64,000 nt of DNA, taken from Paenibacillus woosongensis (lineage in GTDB: Bacteria; Bacillota; Bacilli; Paenibacillales; Paenibacillaceae). The stretch lies in NCBI RefSeq assembly GCF_030122845.1, contig NZ_CP126084.1:1178001-1242000 (forward strand), in the 5' to 3' direction. Below the pieces are notes generated by a model. The model saw only the letters and a program-made list of their open reading frames with translations, did no database searches and had not been told where the DNA came from. Every line of letters starts with the position of its first letter. Position 1 is the first letter of the stretch. Positions 26,908 through 36,027 of the stretch are shown one piece after another. Both the position numbers and the translations under genes were made by a program.

Positions 26908-26925
26908 TCCCATAGCCTCAATGTA
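26908..26925 (+). repeat. 18-bp direct repeat, right end of 2.1-kb insertion
   Basis: Second copy of TCCCATAGCCTCAATGTA. Immediately beyond it the CPT-like reading frame continues. Confidence 0.9.
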
Positions 26926-27262
26926 CTATGCGACAATTAAATTGTTTTCGGAAATGGGTTTGAATGTGATAGTAGATACTGTAATCGACAATGACAAGCG
27001 GTTTAATGAGTGTCTTGATATATTTTTTGATCAGCCTACATTGTTTGTAGGTGTCATATGCTCGAAAGAAGAACTCATAAGAAGAGAGCAAATCAGAGGA
27101 GATCGACAGATTGGACTAGCAAGTTCCCAATTCGACAAAGTATATTGCTTTAATGAATATGACCTTGAAGTAAATACGGAAGAGTTGAATCCAATAGAAT
27201 GCGCCGAAAAGATATTAAACTTTTTAAGTCCAATAAGGATTACTCCGTATTTAAGAACTTAA
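26909..27262 (+). pseudogene. Chloramphenicol phosphotransferase-like protein, 3' half (split gene)
   Basis: Continues the frame of 24,568-24,800. It has MYYATIKLFSEMGLNVIVDT (the conserved VIVD segment), then LFVGVICSKEELIRREQIRG with the lid-type RxxxRGDR sequence, and DLEVNTEELNPIECA at the end, as in CPT-like P-loop phosphotransferases. It has no own start signal. The protein would be inactive unless the insertion excises precisely. Confidence 0.85.
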
Positions 27263-27387
27263 GTAAAAGAAATGTTAGTGTTTCATAGAAGGGGTATCCA
27301 TCATTCGGCATTGTGTTGTAACCAAATCATATTATCATTAGCTTAATTGCATCTACAGCCACCGCCGCTGTAGATGCTTTTTTCATG

Positions 27388-27963
27388 CTAATTTGCATTT
27401 CCTTCATCTGTATATTCCAGTTTGATGATATGCAATATTTGCTTTACGTAATCTTCTGGTTTTGTCGTGCGATTTTGCATCCAATACATTGCAGCCCCAT
27501 AGAGTGACCAGCTTAACATCACCGCAAAAGTCTCTATTTCTAATCGATTTTGATTAGACCATTGTCTTTGTGCACACTCTGAAAAAAAGGCTTGGAGTTC
27601 CTTTTTAAAGATCGTTTCTATTTGGGGTGTAAAAGCTTCATAACTTCGCTGACACTGGTTACCAACCGATGTGTGGAACTTAATAATCGAGATAAAGATC
27701 GACTTAATCGTCTCTTCGTTAATGACCTCATGCATACTAACTTCTTGAAGGACCTCTCTCATCACGCTTTCACTTAGCACTTTTTCAAGCAAGTCATATT
27801 TGTCCATGAAATGATTATAAAAGGTTGCGCGATTAACCGTTGCGGCAGATGTAATATCCCCGATTGTGATGTCATTAAAATCTGTTTTCTTTGTTAACTC
27901 AATAAATGCGTCCATAATGAGCTTACGAGTGCGAAGAATACGGGGATCGATCTGTTTTTCCAT
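27388..27963 (-). CDS. TetR/AcrR family transcriptional regulator
   Basis: 191 aa. The N-terminal TetR helix-turn-helix is clear: RKLIMDAFIELTKKTDFNDI, TIGDITSAATVNRATFYNHF, DKYDLLEKVL. The variable C-terminal ligand domain has no recognised family. The gene is divergent from the LLM oxidoreductase 195 bp away, and a 13-bp palindrome in the gap is a likely operator. It is therefore probably a local repressor of the LLM-DoxX pair and of itself. Confidence 0.9.
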   Translation of the reverse strand: MEKQIDPRILRTRKLIMDAFIELTKKTDFNDITIGDITSAATVNRATFYNHFMDKYDLLEKVLSESVMREVLQEVSMHEVINEETIKSIFISIIKFHTSVGNQCQRSYEAFTPQIETIFKKELQAFFSECAQRQWSNQNRLEIETFAVMLSWSLYGAAMYWMQNRTTKPEDYVKQILHIIKLEYTDEGNAN

Positions 27964-28071
27964 AGCATTCCCACCTACTTTTTAGACATTTTTGCCATTA
28001 TGTTGGTTAAGCGATAGATCTGAAATACTGTCGATTGCTTACAGTTATTCAAGTTGTTATATTGATTTTAC

Positions 28072-28084
28072 TACAAGTGTTGTA
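28072..28084. promoter_or_regulatory. Palindrome, possible TetR operator
   Basis: TACAAGTGTTGTA (5-bp arms, 3-bp spacer) in the divergent TetR/LLM intergenic region. The operator role is inferred from position. Confidence 0.4.
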
Positions 28085-28158
28085 TAAGCGAAAGTTGTTG
28101 GGCGGGAAAAGTCATGATTCGGGAGCACATGATTTAAAATTGACTAGGAGGTAAGAGA

Positions 28159-29202
28159 ATGGTCGAATTTGAGTTCGGAGTGTATTCATTAGGAGAACGA
28201 ATATCTGATGCAAGTGGAAATATCCCTAACGCACATTCCAGAGTCGAGGCTATTATTCAAATGGCCAAAATGGCGGATGAAGCAGGCCTCGATATATTTG
28301 GTGTTGGCGAACATCATCGTCTGGATTTTGTAACATCTTCTTATGCCATGCTGCTCGCAGCGATTGCACGCGAAACGAAAAATATTAAACTAACCAGTAC
28401 CCTATCCGTGATTAGCACAGCGGATCCAGTACGTGTCTATGAAGATTTTGCAACGCTTGATTTATTATCTAACGGACGAACTGAAATTATTGTAGGACGT
28501 GGGGCATTTTTAGAATCATTCTCTCTCTTTGGAGAAAGTCTGGATGACTATGATGAATTGTTTGATGAAAAGCTGCATCTGTTTATGAAATTGCAAGAAG
28601 AGGAAGTGGTTAGCTGGCAAGGAAAGTTTCGTTCTTCTCTTCAAAATGCACAAATAGCACCTAGACCCGTTCAGAAGAAACTTCCCCTTTGGATTGGGGT
28701 GGGAGGTACACCTGCAAGTGCCGTTCGTGCAGGAAGACTTGGAGTAAATATGGCACTTGGCTTGCTAAGCGGTCGTCCAGAATCCAGCAAGCCATTAGTA
28801 GACCTTTATTGGCAAGCTGCAAGAGAAGCAGGTCATGATCTAAGCAAGCTAAGGGTTTCAGTGTCGGGGCATTCGTATATCGCGCAAACTGGAGAACAAG
28901 CGATTACCGAATTTGTTTCGCACTACAATCAATATTTCGGATACTTTTTAAAGGAGCGTGGTCAACACTTTCGAACGACGGAAGAGGAATTGACGCCTCA
29001 GAGAGCAGCAGGACAAATATTGGCAGTCGGTAGTGCAGAAGAATTAGCAGAGAAAATCTTGCATCAGCATGAGCTATTCGGGCATTCACGCTTCATGGGA
29101 CAATTCGATCTGGGGGGTCAGCCATTATCTCGGGTAGAAAAAGCAATGGATCTACTGGCGAACAAAGTAGCACCAATGGTACGCAGGGCTTTATCGAAGT
29201 AA
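28159..29202 (+). CDS. LLM class flavin-dependent oxidoreductase
   Basis: 347 aa, ATG after TAGGAGG. It is a luciferase-like monooxygenase fold: FEFGVYSLGER at strand 1, DIFGVGEHHRLDF, LTSTLSVISTADPVRVYEDF, and EIIVGRGAFLESF. These motifs are typical of F420/FMN-dependent LLM proteins of the family MsnO8/YceB-type. The substrate is unknown. It is followed after 41 bp by a DoxX gene and is divergent from a TetR regulator, a set often linked with small-molecule or quinone stress. Confidence 0.9.
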   Translation: MVEFEFGVYSLGERISDASGNIPNAHSRVEAIIQMAKMADEAGLDIFGVGEHHRLDFVTSSYAMLLAAIARETKNIKLTSTLSVISTADPVRVYEDFATLDLLSNGRTEIIVGRGAFLESFSLFGESLDDYDELFDEKLHLFMKLQEEEVVSWQGKFRSSLQNAQIAPRPVQKKLPLWIGVGGTPASAVRAGRLGVNMALGLLSGRPESSKPLVDLYWQAAREAGHDLSKLRVSVSGHSYIAQTGEQAITEFVSHYNQYFGYFLKERGQHFRTTEEELTPQRAAGQILAVGSAEELAEKILHQHELFGHSRFMGQFDLGGQPLSRVEKAMDLLANKVAPMVRRALSK

Positions 29203-29243
29203 CGTATAGTAACACGAAATCGAAGAAGGAAGTGAGACGTGTC

Positions 29244-29618
29244 GTGGAAATATTAACTTATATCTTACAAGGAATCCTTGCAATCATGTTTCTATTTGCA
29301 GGATTCGGAAAAGTTACGGGGATCAAGATGCATGTGGAAGCATTTAATCATTTGAGATTGCCCCAATGGTTTCGATTTGTAACTGGGATTGTTGAATTAG
29401 CAGGGGCAGCACTTTTAATTGTTGGATATTGGGCTTCAACCTTTGCAACGGCAGGTGCGCTTATATTTGCTATTACAGGTGTAGGCGGCATCCTTTCACA
29501 TATTCGCGTTAAGGATTCTTTTAAAGATACAGCAATGATTATTTTCTTAACGATTCTATCGTTTGTTGTATTTATTCATTATGTTTCGAAAACAGATATA
29601 ATAATGTCAGTATTATGA
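29244..29618 (+). CDS. DoxX family membrane protein
   Basis: About 124 aa from GTG 29,244 (GGAAGTGAG upstream; an in-frame GTG at 29,232 lies too close to the binding site). Four predicted membrane helices, with FLFAGFGKVTG near the N-terminus and LPQWFRFVTGIVELAGAALL, as in DoxX/DoxD proteins. It is probably co-transcribed with the LLM oxidoreductase. DoxX proteins are linked to redox or thiol stress; the precise role here is unknown. Confidence 0.85.
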   Translation: MEILTYILQGILAIMFLFAGFGKVTGIKMHVEAFNHLRLPQWFRFVTGIVELAGAALLIVGYWASTFATAGALIFAITGVGGILSHIRVKDSFKDTAMIIFLTILSFVVFIHYVSKTDIIMSVL

Positions 29619-29627
29619 GTAAAAGTT

Positions 29628-29661
29628 GGAGGTATGGGGTTCGATCCCCCACTCGGCTCCA
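29628..29661 (+). tRNA. tRNA 3'-end fragment (T-arm and acceptor), likely att scar
   Basis: ATGGGGTTCGATCCCCC forms a T-stem/loop with the canonical TTCGATC, followed by ACTCGGCTCCA, which would be the acceptor strand, discriminator and CCA. The 5' half (D-arm, anticodon arm) is absent; the DoxX gene ends 10 bp upstream. It is not a functional tRNA. Such 3' ends are typical left-overs of integration at a tRNA gene. The isoacceptor is not determined. Confidence 0.55.
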
Positions 29662-29739
29662 TAGCAAATGTAACAGAACTTCTATTGAGCGGATATAGAT
29701 CCTAGCCTAAAGACTAGGTTCAGACACTCCCTAAGACGG

Positions 29740-29768
29740 TTATGACAGCCGAATAAGGCGGTTATAAT
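29740..29768 (+). promoter_or_regulatory. Sigma-A type promoter
   Basis: TTATGA, 17-bp spacer, TATAAT, about 50 bp upstream of the sensor-domain gene. Confidence 0.55.
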
Positions 29769-29818
29769 AGGATTCATAACTTAGAACGTGAACTTATGAA
29801 TCAAAGGAAGTGTTTGAT

Positions 29819-30616
29819 ATGAAGGCAACAGAAGTGAATGCCAAAACGCCGACAGGTAAAGTGAACTGGGTGCTTTTCAATCCAAAAACCTATGCAACGA
29901 TCCTCTATTTATTGCTATCTCTCCCGTTAGGAATTATTTATTTTACAGTAGCGATAACGGGGCTCGCTCTTTCCATTGCTTTAACTCCCATATTTATCGG
30001 AATACCCTTGTTTTTTGGAGTAGCTAAGCTGTTGGATGGGATTGTGAAATTTGAACAAAGCATGATTAGACAAATTTTAGGTTTACCGGCTGCTCCTGCT
30101 TCGTATACCTACAATCCACAGTCTAATGCCGGGCAGAACTGGTTTATGCGAATGGTGAGAGGTTTTGACGGTGGGCTATTTATTCGAAATCTGCTGCTCG
30201 TCATCATGAGATTTGTAACAGGCATTGTATTCTTTGTTATTATGGTAACGGTGATTTCACTAGGACTAGGATTGATTACCCTTCCTGTCGTGCATATTAT
30301 ATTGATGAATGAAATGCAGCTGGATATTTTGGAACATAGTTTGTTCAGTTATTTTCACATCGATTGGACCTATAATCAGCAATATATGTTTTACGTAGGC
30401 GTGGGAGTTGTACTTTTTTGGATCGCGCTTCGCATTGTGAATGGGCTCATGCAAGTTCAGCGCAGAATTATGTTTGTAGATGAGCCCTATCCGCAAGCAC
30501 CGCCGACAATGCCATTGCAAGATCAAATCCAAGCGTCAGTTCAGTCGCCATATGTTGAACACCCGGTGGGTCAATCCGCTCCAGAGTTCATGCAGCCAGC
30601 CTATAGAGAGCTTTAA
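29819..30616 (+). CDS. Sensor-domain (PF13796-like) integral membrane protein
   Basis: About 265 aa from ATG 29,819, which has AAAGGAAG at a good distance; a GTG at 29,810 directly follows the binding site and is unlikely. Two pairs of long hydrophobic helices (about 22-75 and 120-165, plus one at 195-215) surround short loops, as in the putative sensor domain of Actinobacteria and Firmicutes. The C-terminal tail is rich in Pro and Gln and is cytoplasmic. No kinase is attached. A role in envelope sensing is possible. Monocistronic. Confidence 0.7.
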   Translation: MKATEVNAKTPTGKVNWVLFNPKTYATILYLLLSLPLGIIYFTVAITGLALSIALTPIFIGIPLFFGVAKLLDGIVKFEQSMIRQILGLPAAPASYTYNPQSNAGQNWFMRMVRGFDGGLFIRNLLLVIMRFVTGIVFFVIMVTVISLGLGLITLPVVHIILMNEMQLDILEHSLFSYFHIDWTYNQQYMFYVGVGVVLFWIALRIVNGLMQVQRRIMFVDEPYPQAPPTMPLQDQIQASVQSPYVEHPVGQSAPEFMQPAYREL

Positions 30617-30841
30617 ATCGCATTGCTCAAATAAACCAACCCATATGCCTAAAAGTAGCTTACTGAGATCCAATAAGCTGCTTTTTATTTTTTATCATTT
30701 GTAATATCCCTGAGCACATCTGGTTGATCATAAGTGATCAGGCATGTTATAAGTGTTAAAGATGTGGAACCGTTGACTTAAGAATAATGGACGAGAGTTT
30801 GATGTCGTTTCTATATAATGAAAGGATTTGAGTTTGATTTG

Positions 30842-31807
30842 ATGAATAATTTTTGGAGGGATCTGCCGCGGCCCTTTTTTGTGCTTGCTCCCATGGAAGA
30901 TGTGACCGATGTTGTGTTTCGTCATGTGGTGAGCAAAGCGGGCAGACCTGATGTATTTTTTACAGAGTTCGCAAACACGGAGAGTTATTGTCACCCCGAT
31001 GGGCACAAAAGTGTGCGTGGACGTTTGATGTTTACAGAAGATGAACAGCCTATGGTTGCCCATATTTGGGGAGATAAGCCCGAATATTTCCGGCAAATGA
31101 GTATCGGGATGGCAGAAATGGGGTTTAAAGGCGTAGATATTAATATGGGCTGTCCTGTTCCAAATGTGGCATCGAGAGGGAAGGGGAGCGGCCTGATTCT
31201 TCGCCCTGATGTCGCAGCAGAAATTATTCAAGCCGCCAAAGCGGGAGGACTGCCTGTAAGTGTAAAAACAAGACTTGGATACGAGGAGATCGACGAGTGG
31301 CAGGGGTGGCTAACGCATGTATTAAAACAGGATATTGCGAACCTTTCTATTCATTTGCGAACAAGGAAGGAAATGAGCCAAGTGGATGCGCATTGGGAAC
31401 TGATTCCGGAAATTAAGACATTACGTGATGAAGTGGCGCCAAATACTCTTCTAACCATTAACGGAGATATTCCTGACCGTGAAACAGGGCTAAAGCTTGC
31501 GGAGCAATACGGTGTAGATGGCATTATGATTGGGCGGGGAATATTCAGCAATCCGTTCGCTTTTGAACAAGAACCCAAAGAGCATAGCCCGAAAGAATAC
31601 CTGGACCTTCTAAAGCTGCATCTGGATCTTCATGATCAATATATCGAAGAGCTGCCACGTGCCATGTCAGGGCTTCAGCGTTTCTTCAAGGTGTATGTCA
31701 AAGGCTTCCGCGGGGCTAGTGAATTAAGACATCAAATGATGAGCACCAAGTCAACGGATGAAGTGCGTGCACTGCTCGATAATTTTGAAAAGAATGTTGA
31801 AGTGTGA
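30842..31807 (+). CDS. dus: tRNA-dihydrouridine synthase
   Basis: About 321 aa starting at ATG 30,842 ([20 protein letters not shown]); an in-frame ATG at 30,818 overlaps a TATAAT and is less likely. FMN-binding TIM barrel: [12 protein letters not shown], the catalytic cysteine in [19 protein letters not shown], the proton-relay HLRTRKE region (H replaced in context by L-R-T), and [13 protein letters not shown] with the FMN phosphate loop. The family reduces uridine to dihydrouridine in the tRNA D-loop. The gene is 48 bp upstream of the UvrA-like gene on the same strand, possibly one transcript. Confidence 0.9.
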   Translation: MNNFWRDLPRPFFVLAPMEDVTDVVFRHVVSKAGRPDVFFTEFANTESYCHPDGHKSVRGRLMFTEDEQPMVAHIWGDKPEYFRQMSIGMAEMGFKGVDINMGCPVPNVASRGKGSGLILRPDVAAEIIQAAKAGGLPVSVKTRLGYEEIDEWQGWLTHVLKQDIANLSIHLRTRKEMSQVDAHWELIPEIKTLRDEVAPNTLLTINGDIPDRETGLKLAEQYGVDGIMIGRGIFSNPFAFEQEPKEHSPKEYLDLLKLHLDLHDQYIEELPRAMSGLQRFFKVYVKGFRGASELRHQMMSTKSTDEVRALLDNFEKNVEV

Positions 31808-31855
31808 TCAGAAGGACAATGGGTGAAATATATTCGGCATAGAAGGGATGGTACA

Positions 31856-34123
31856 ATGTCAGAAATAAAAGATGAGATCATTTTAAGAGGGCTTAAAGAA
31901 AATAATCTGAAAAATATAGATTTAAACATACCCAAAGAAAAAATCATCGTATTTACGGGTCTTTCAGGCTCAGGCAAGAGCTCCGTTGTATTCGATACAT
32001 TAGCAACGGAAAGCCGAAGACAAATGACCTTGAACTATCCCCTCTATGTCAGGAATCAAATGCCAAGATATGAAAGACCTCAAGCCGATCTGATGCAAAA
32101 TTTAAGCCCGGTTGTCGTTGTCGAACAAAGGCCTATAGGGGGCAATTCCCGCTCAACCGTCGGCACTTTTATGGATATCCATCCATTGATTAGACTTTTG
32201 TTCTCCAGAATAGGAGAGCCAGCCATAGGTTCTGCTAGTGATTTCTCAAGTCAAAGCTCCTTTGGCAGATGCTCGCAATGTGGTGGATTTGGGGAGGTTA
32301 TCACACCCGATGTAAATAAGATGATCGATTACGATAAGTCGCTTCGAGATTATGCCGTGAAATTTAAGCCATTATCACCGTCCGGTTGGCAAGGCAGATG
32401 GATGATGACCGGCGGATTATTCGATCCGGATAAACCCATTAAGGACTACTCCGAAGAAGAGCGTCGCCTGCTGCTGTATGGACCCCCGGAAGGGGAAAAA
32501 GTCTTTGCGCCGTTTCACACGAAGAACGGGCCTCAACCCCATGAGTGGGACGGGTTATTGCCCAGGTTTACACGTCTTTATATCCATAGAGATGTCACTA
32601 AGCTCAAAGAAGTATCCCAAGATGACGTCCTGGCTGTATCCACACATGCATTGTGCCCAACCTGCCAAGGTTCCGGCCTGAACCCCAAGGTGTTGGAATG
32701 TAAAATAAACGGTTTAAATATAGCAGAATACGATCAATTAGAGCTGACAGAATTACTCGGGGAACTAAAGAACATCAATGGCCCAATGGGGGAATCGATT
32801 GCGCTCCAAGCGATTCCACTGATCCAACAACTAGTGGACATGGGATTAGGTTATTTGAGCCTTTCCAGAAAAATGGGCACGCTGTCCGGCGGCGAGGCGC
32901 AAAGAGTAAAAATCGCTCGTCATTTAGGGAGCAGTCTGAACAATATCACATACATATTCGACGAACCGAGTGCAGGACTTCATCCAGAAGAAGTGGACAT
33001 GTTAATACAGATGCTGCAAAGTATCAAAGAACAACATAATACGGTCATCGTCATTGAGCACGATCTGTCCGTCATTAAAGCAGCGGATGAAATCATTGAG
33101 ATGGGGCCAGGAGCAGGTGTACATGGAGGAGAAGTGGTCTATCAAGGAAAATTGGAAGGACTAGAAAACTCTTCTGCTGCAACCAACCTAAACTACAGCC
33201 TCAACATAAACAAAAATCCAAGAGATATCAAAGGTCATTTTACAATAAAAAATGCAAGTCACAATAACTTAAAAAATATAAGCGTAAACATTCCTAAAAA
33301 TGTCCTGGTCGCTATATGTGGAGTATCTGGATCAGGTAAAAGCTCCTTAATGCTGGAAGCATTCGCGGAAAGTTATCCAGAAACGATCATGGTAGGGCAA
33401 GGCAGTATAGGAGTTTCGAGCCGTTCGACACTAGCTACCTATATGGGAATCATGGATGATATTCGCTCCATATTTTCGAAAGAAACAGGACAACCAGCAG
33501 GTTTGTTCAGCTTTAATTCCTTAGGAGCATGTCCTGTCTGCGAAGGAAAAGGAGTGATCACGCCAGACGTTGCATTTGCAGATCCGGTGACTATCCCCTG
33601 TGAAGCATGTGCGGGTACGAGATATTCAGATGAGGCGCTGTCATACCGGTATCAAGATAAAAATATTGTAGAAATTTTAGGTTTAACGATCGATGAGGCT
33701 ATGACCTATTTTCGAATGCCAAAGATCATCAAAAGAGTGAACACGTTAAAAGACGTAGGATTAGGGTATCTAACCTTAGGACAGACGACAAGCTCACTGA
33801 GCGGAGGAGAAATTCAGCGTCTAAAACTTGCAAGCCACTTGCAAAAAGAAGGCCAAATCTACCTATTGGACGAGCCATCCTTAGGACTGCATACGAAAGA
33901 TAATGGAAAACTGCTAGACGTATTTCAAACGCTTGTAAACAGAGGCAATTCCGTGATCATCATCGAACATAATTTAGACTTTATAGCAGTGAGCGACTGG
34001 GTCATCGAACTCGGTCCAGAAGGAGGAAAACAAGGAGGACATATTGTATTCGAAGGCAGACCAGAAGAGATGCTGCGTGCAGAGACATGGACAGCGAAAT
34101 GGTTAAAGTTGACCTCCAATTAG
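31856..34123 (+). CDS. UvrA-like ATP-binding cassette protein (short UvrA paralogue)
   Basis: 755 aa from ATG 31,856 after AGAAGGGATG (the frame is open 11 codons upstream). Two ABC modules: Walker A FTGLSGSGKSSVVFD and CGVSGSGKSSLM, ABC signatures LSGGEAQRVKIA and LSGGEIQRLKLA, Walker B ITYIFDEPSAGLHP and IYLLDEPSLGLH. Zinc pairs are CSQCGG, CPTCQG, CPVCEG and CEAC. At about 750 aa it is shorter than genuine UvrA (about 940) and is probably without the UvrB-binding domain, as in drug-resistance or UvrA2-type paralogues. Damage tolerance or self-protection is likely, with excision repair less so. Confidence 0.88.
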   Translation: MSEIKDEIILRGLKENNLKNIDLNIPKEKIIVFTGLSGSGKSSVVFDTLATESRRQMTLNYPLYVRNQMPRYERPQADLMQNLSPVVVVEQRPIGGNSRSTVGTFMDIHPLIRLLFSRIGEPAIGSASDFSSQSSFGRCSQCGGFGEVITPDVNKMIDYDKSLRDYAVKFKPLSPSGWQGRWMMTGGLFDPDKPIKDYSEEERRLLLYGPPEGEKVFAPFHTKNGPQPHEWDGLLPRFTRLYIHRDVTKLKEVSQDDVLAVSTHALCPTCQGSGLNPKVLECKINGLNIAEYDQLELTELLGELKNINGPMGESIALQAIPLIQQLVDMGLGYLSLSRKMGTLSGGEAQRVKIARHLGSSLNNITYIFDEPSAGLHPEEVDMLIQMLQSIKEQHNTVIVIEHDLSVIKAADEIIEMGPGAGVHGGEVVYQGKLEGLENSSAATNLNYSLNINKNPRDIKGHFTIKNASHNNLKNISVNIPKNVLVAICGVSGSGKSSLMLEAFAESYPETIMVGQGSIGVSSRSTLATYMGIMDDIRSIFSKETGQPAGLFSFNSLGACPVCEGKGVITPDVAFADPVTIPCEACAGTRYSDEALSYRYQDKNIVEILGLTIDEAMTYFRMPKIIKRVNTLKDVGLGYLTLGQTTSSLSGGEIQRLKLASHLQKEGQIYLLDEPSLGLHTKDNGKLLDVFQTLVNRGNSVIIIEHNLDFIAVSDWVIELGPEGGKQGGHIVFEGRPEEMLRAETWTAKWLKLTSN

Positions 34124-34234
34124 TTATCGTATTAGCAATATCGGCTGTAAAAGTAGGAAGTCGTTTATACAGGAAGAGAAAATCTGTAAATATATATGAA
34201 AATTCATATATATTTGATCGTTTAGTGGTAATTA

Positions 34235-34269
34235 GGCTTATTATGTTCGAAATATCGAATACATTTTAA
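34235..34269 (+). repeat. 35-bp direct repeat, left of acetyltransferase gene
   Basis: GGCTTATTATGTTCGAAATA... through ATTTTAA. It matches 35,547-35,581 with one change (G34245/A35557). The core TTCGA-AATA-TCGAA is palindromic, and an ATTCATATATA motif lies upstream of both copies. Confidence 0.8.
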
Positions 34270-34324
34270 TGGGTTGTGGGAAGGGGAGTACAACCGAACA
34301 CGGTGCGTGATATCCTCGCTGGGA

Positions 34325-34355
34325 GAAGAGGGGCCTAAACTCACCCCCTCTTTTT
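34325..34355. terminator. Terminator-like hairpin between convergent genes
   Basis: AGAGGGG/CCCCTCT stem followed by T5, downstream of the UvrA-like gene and of the minus-strand acetyltransferase. Confidence 0.6.
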
Positions 34356-34362
34356 GTGTCGC

Positions 34363-35286
34363 CTAATTTAGCTCTGTAAAGTACCTTACTTCTTCTTTAT
34401 CCACGCAGAACCCAACCGATTCGTATAGAGCCAAAGCGGATTTATTCGTAGTTAGTACCATGAGGCTAACGGATTGCAACTGATTAGCTTTGAGATACTT
34501 CAGAGCTTGTGTAAGCAAGTACTTGGCAATGCCACGCTTTCTCCAGGGCTCGCGGACGAAAACATCCTCTATTACACCGTGGTCTGCTTCCTGCCATGCC
34601 ATCAGCCCGCCAACAATTGTGCCTCTTTGACGTATGACCATAGATGTCCATAGTTTGTTATTTTTGTTTTCAGATAGCCGATGAAGACCTATTGGCGTGT
34701 CAGGCCAAATTTCAGCATCTAGATCAAGGTATTCTTTTTCTTCATCAGATGTCTCCATCTTCCAGTGTGAGAATTGAAACTCTTCTTGCAGCTTTAACTC
34801 AGGAATCGGTTCATTCAAATCTCGATTCATGCCATATAAACTATTCAGACGTTGATATCCTTTTTGGATAAAATACTGATTGTTTGCTGTTTCGGTTGAA
34901 TCATTACCAACACAAAGTATTGTTCCATATTCTTCAGGCAATGTTTCCTTTAATTGATTTGCTCTTATGTAAAGATACTGATAGACGTTGTCGAGCAAAT
35001 CCATGTCATGTTCTCTTTCGGGAATGGTTTTCAGATTAATATATATGGAGTGATTATTTTCTTTTGAACGACCGGGAGGTATAACGTTAATAATGCCAAC
35101 TTGCCCCTTAGCAACCATTTTCCCATCTTCAAATGCACAGTAAACATTTCCCCAATGATCTTCGTCCCCAACCCACCAAAATATTGCGTTTTCTTTTGCT
35201 ATTACGGATTGGTACAACTCGCCAAGCAAAGGCATATCTCTATGTTCGAAATTACGTATGAATGTTCCGGTTGATGACTGGTTCAA
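34363..35286 (-). CDS. GNAT family N-acetyltransferase
   Basis: 307 aa, TTG start 9 nt after AAAGGGGG. Two-domain GNAT. The N-half (FIRNFEHRDMPLLGELYQS) has a degenerate fold, and the C-half carries VFVREPWRKRGIAKYLLTQA, the R-x-x-G-x-A acetyl-CoA loop, and LTTNKSALALYESVGF, the helix before the last strand. The acceptor is unknown. The gene stands alone, against the direction of its neighbours, between 35-bp direct repeats, which suggests acquisition as a cassette. Confidence 0.85.
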   Translation of the reverse strand: MNQSSTGTFIRNFEHRDMPLLGELYQSVIAKENAIFWWVGDEDHWGNVYCAFEDGKMVAKGQVGIINVIPPGRSKENNHSIYINLKTIPEREHDMDLLDNVYQYLYIRANQLKETLPEEYGTILCVGNDSTETANNQYFIQKGYQRLNSLYGMNRDLNEPIPELKLQEEFQFSHWKMETSDEEKEYLDLDAEIWPDTPIGLHRLSENKNNKLWTSMVIRQRGTIVGGLMAWQEADHGVIEDVFVREPWRKRGIAKYLLTQALKYLKANQLQSVSLMVLTTNKSALALYESVGFCVDKEEVRYFTELN

Positions 35287-35546
35287 AATAATCCCCCTTT
35301 CAGGTAAGGGATTTCGCAGTTTAGTGGGCTAGATATGCGAGTTCCCCCTTGGTTTTTATTACCACTTACAGTAACATCCCTTCAATAATTATCAAAGATA
35401 ATTTACAACTATAATTATTTTTTCCAGGAGTCTGTTATTTCTCAAAAATATCATTCCCCGACAAGAAGTGAAATTTGTAGCATATACCATGAGGTTTATA
35501 GTTCAGCTCATTCTACTCGAATATTCATATATAAACTTGCTCATTC

Positions 35547-35581
35547 GGCTTATTATATTCGAAATATCGAATACATTTTAA
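35547..35581 (+). repeat. 35-bp direct repeat, right of acetyltransferase gene
   Basis: Second copy of the 34,235-34,269 repeat with the palindromic core TTCGAAATATCGAA. Confidence 0.8.
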
Positions 35582-35858
35582 GAATATCAATGAGAACAAC
35601 GCAGAATCAGCAGAATGATCTATTTGGACGTGAACGAAGGTTTGGAAGACGTGTGATGCTTGCTGAAATTCTACTTTCATGTTGAGTGATTGCATCTACC
35701 CATTCCCGAGTCTGTCCAATCAACGATTATTTATTGCATTTTTGATTTGATAGTCTAGGAACTGGGCGGACTATGAAGTTCCACTTAAGATTGTTGCGCA
35801 AGCGGATGTCTCGTTGAACATTCTCTTCTTGCTGTAAACTTGGGTTTGTATGTTAATG

Positions 35859-35886
35859 AACCGTCCGGGGGTGGACGGTTTTTCTT
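35859..35886 (+). terminator. Orphan rho-independent terminator
   Basis: AACCGTCC/GGACGGTT stem with a 6-nt loop and a T-rich tail. No intact gene precedes it on the + strand, so it probably ends a deleted gene. Confidence 0.75.
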
Positions 35887-36027
35887 ACGTTCAAAAAAGG
35901 ACCTCATCGTGATGTTCGTGTTCAACGCCTCGCAGATAATTGTAGGGTACATTTTCCTATTATGATGATATTATTTAGATAATCAACTTACTTATCGCGC
36001 ATCCTGTAGATTGGAGTCGGTTTCATA

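Larger units (their letters stand above)
24801..26925 (+). mobile_element. 2125-bp insertion flanked by 18-bp direct repeats, no transposase
   Basis: Precise insertion in the CPT-like gene. The content is a terminator-like hairpin near the left edge (CCCTGAC/GTCGGG then T6), a PD-(D/E)XK protein, an 83-aa ORF and a minus-strand acetyltransferase. No transposase, integrase or clear terminal inverted repeat was seen. Removing the insertion plus one repeat restores the frame. The mechanism is unknown, and a trans-mobilised cassette or a site-specific event are candidates. Confidence 0.75.
35287..36027. other. 740-bp gap, no convincing gene
   Basis: AT-rich. It contains the right 35-bp repeat (35,547-35,581) and a terminator (35,859-35,885). 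A short frame with NWADYEVPLKIVAQAD at about 35,760 may be a gene scrap. Nothing else was recognised. Confidence 0.5.
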
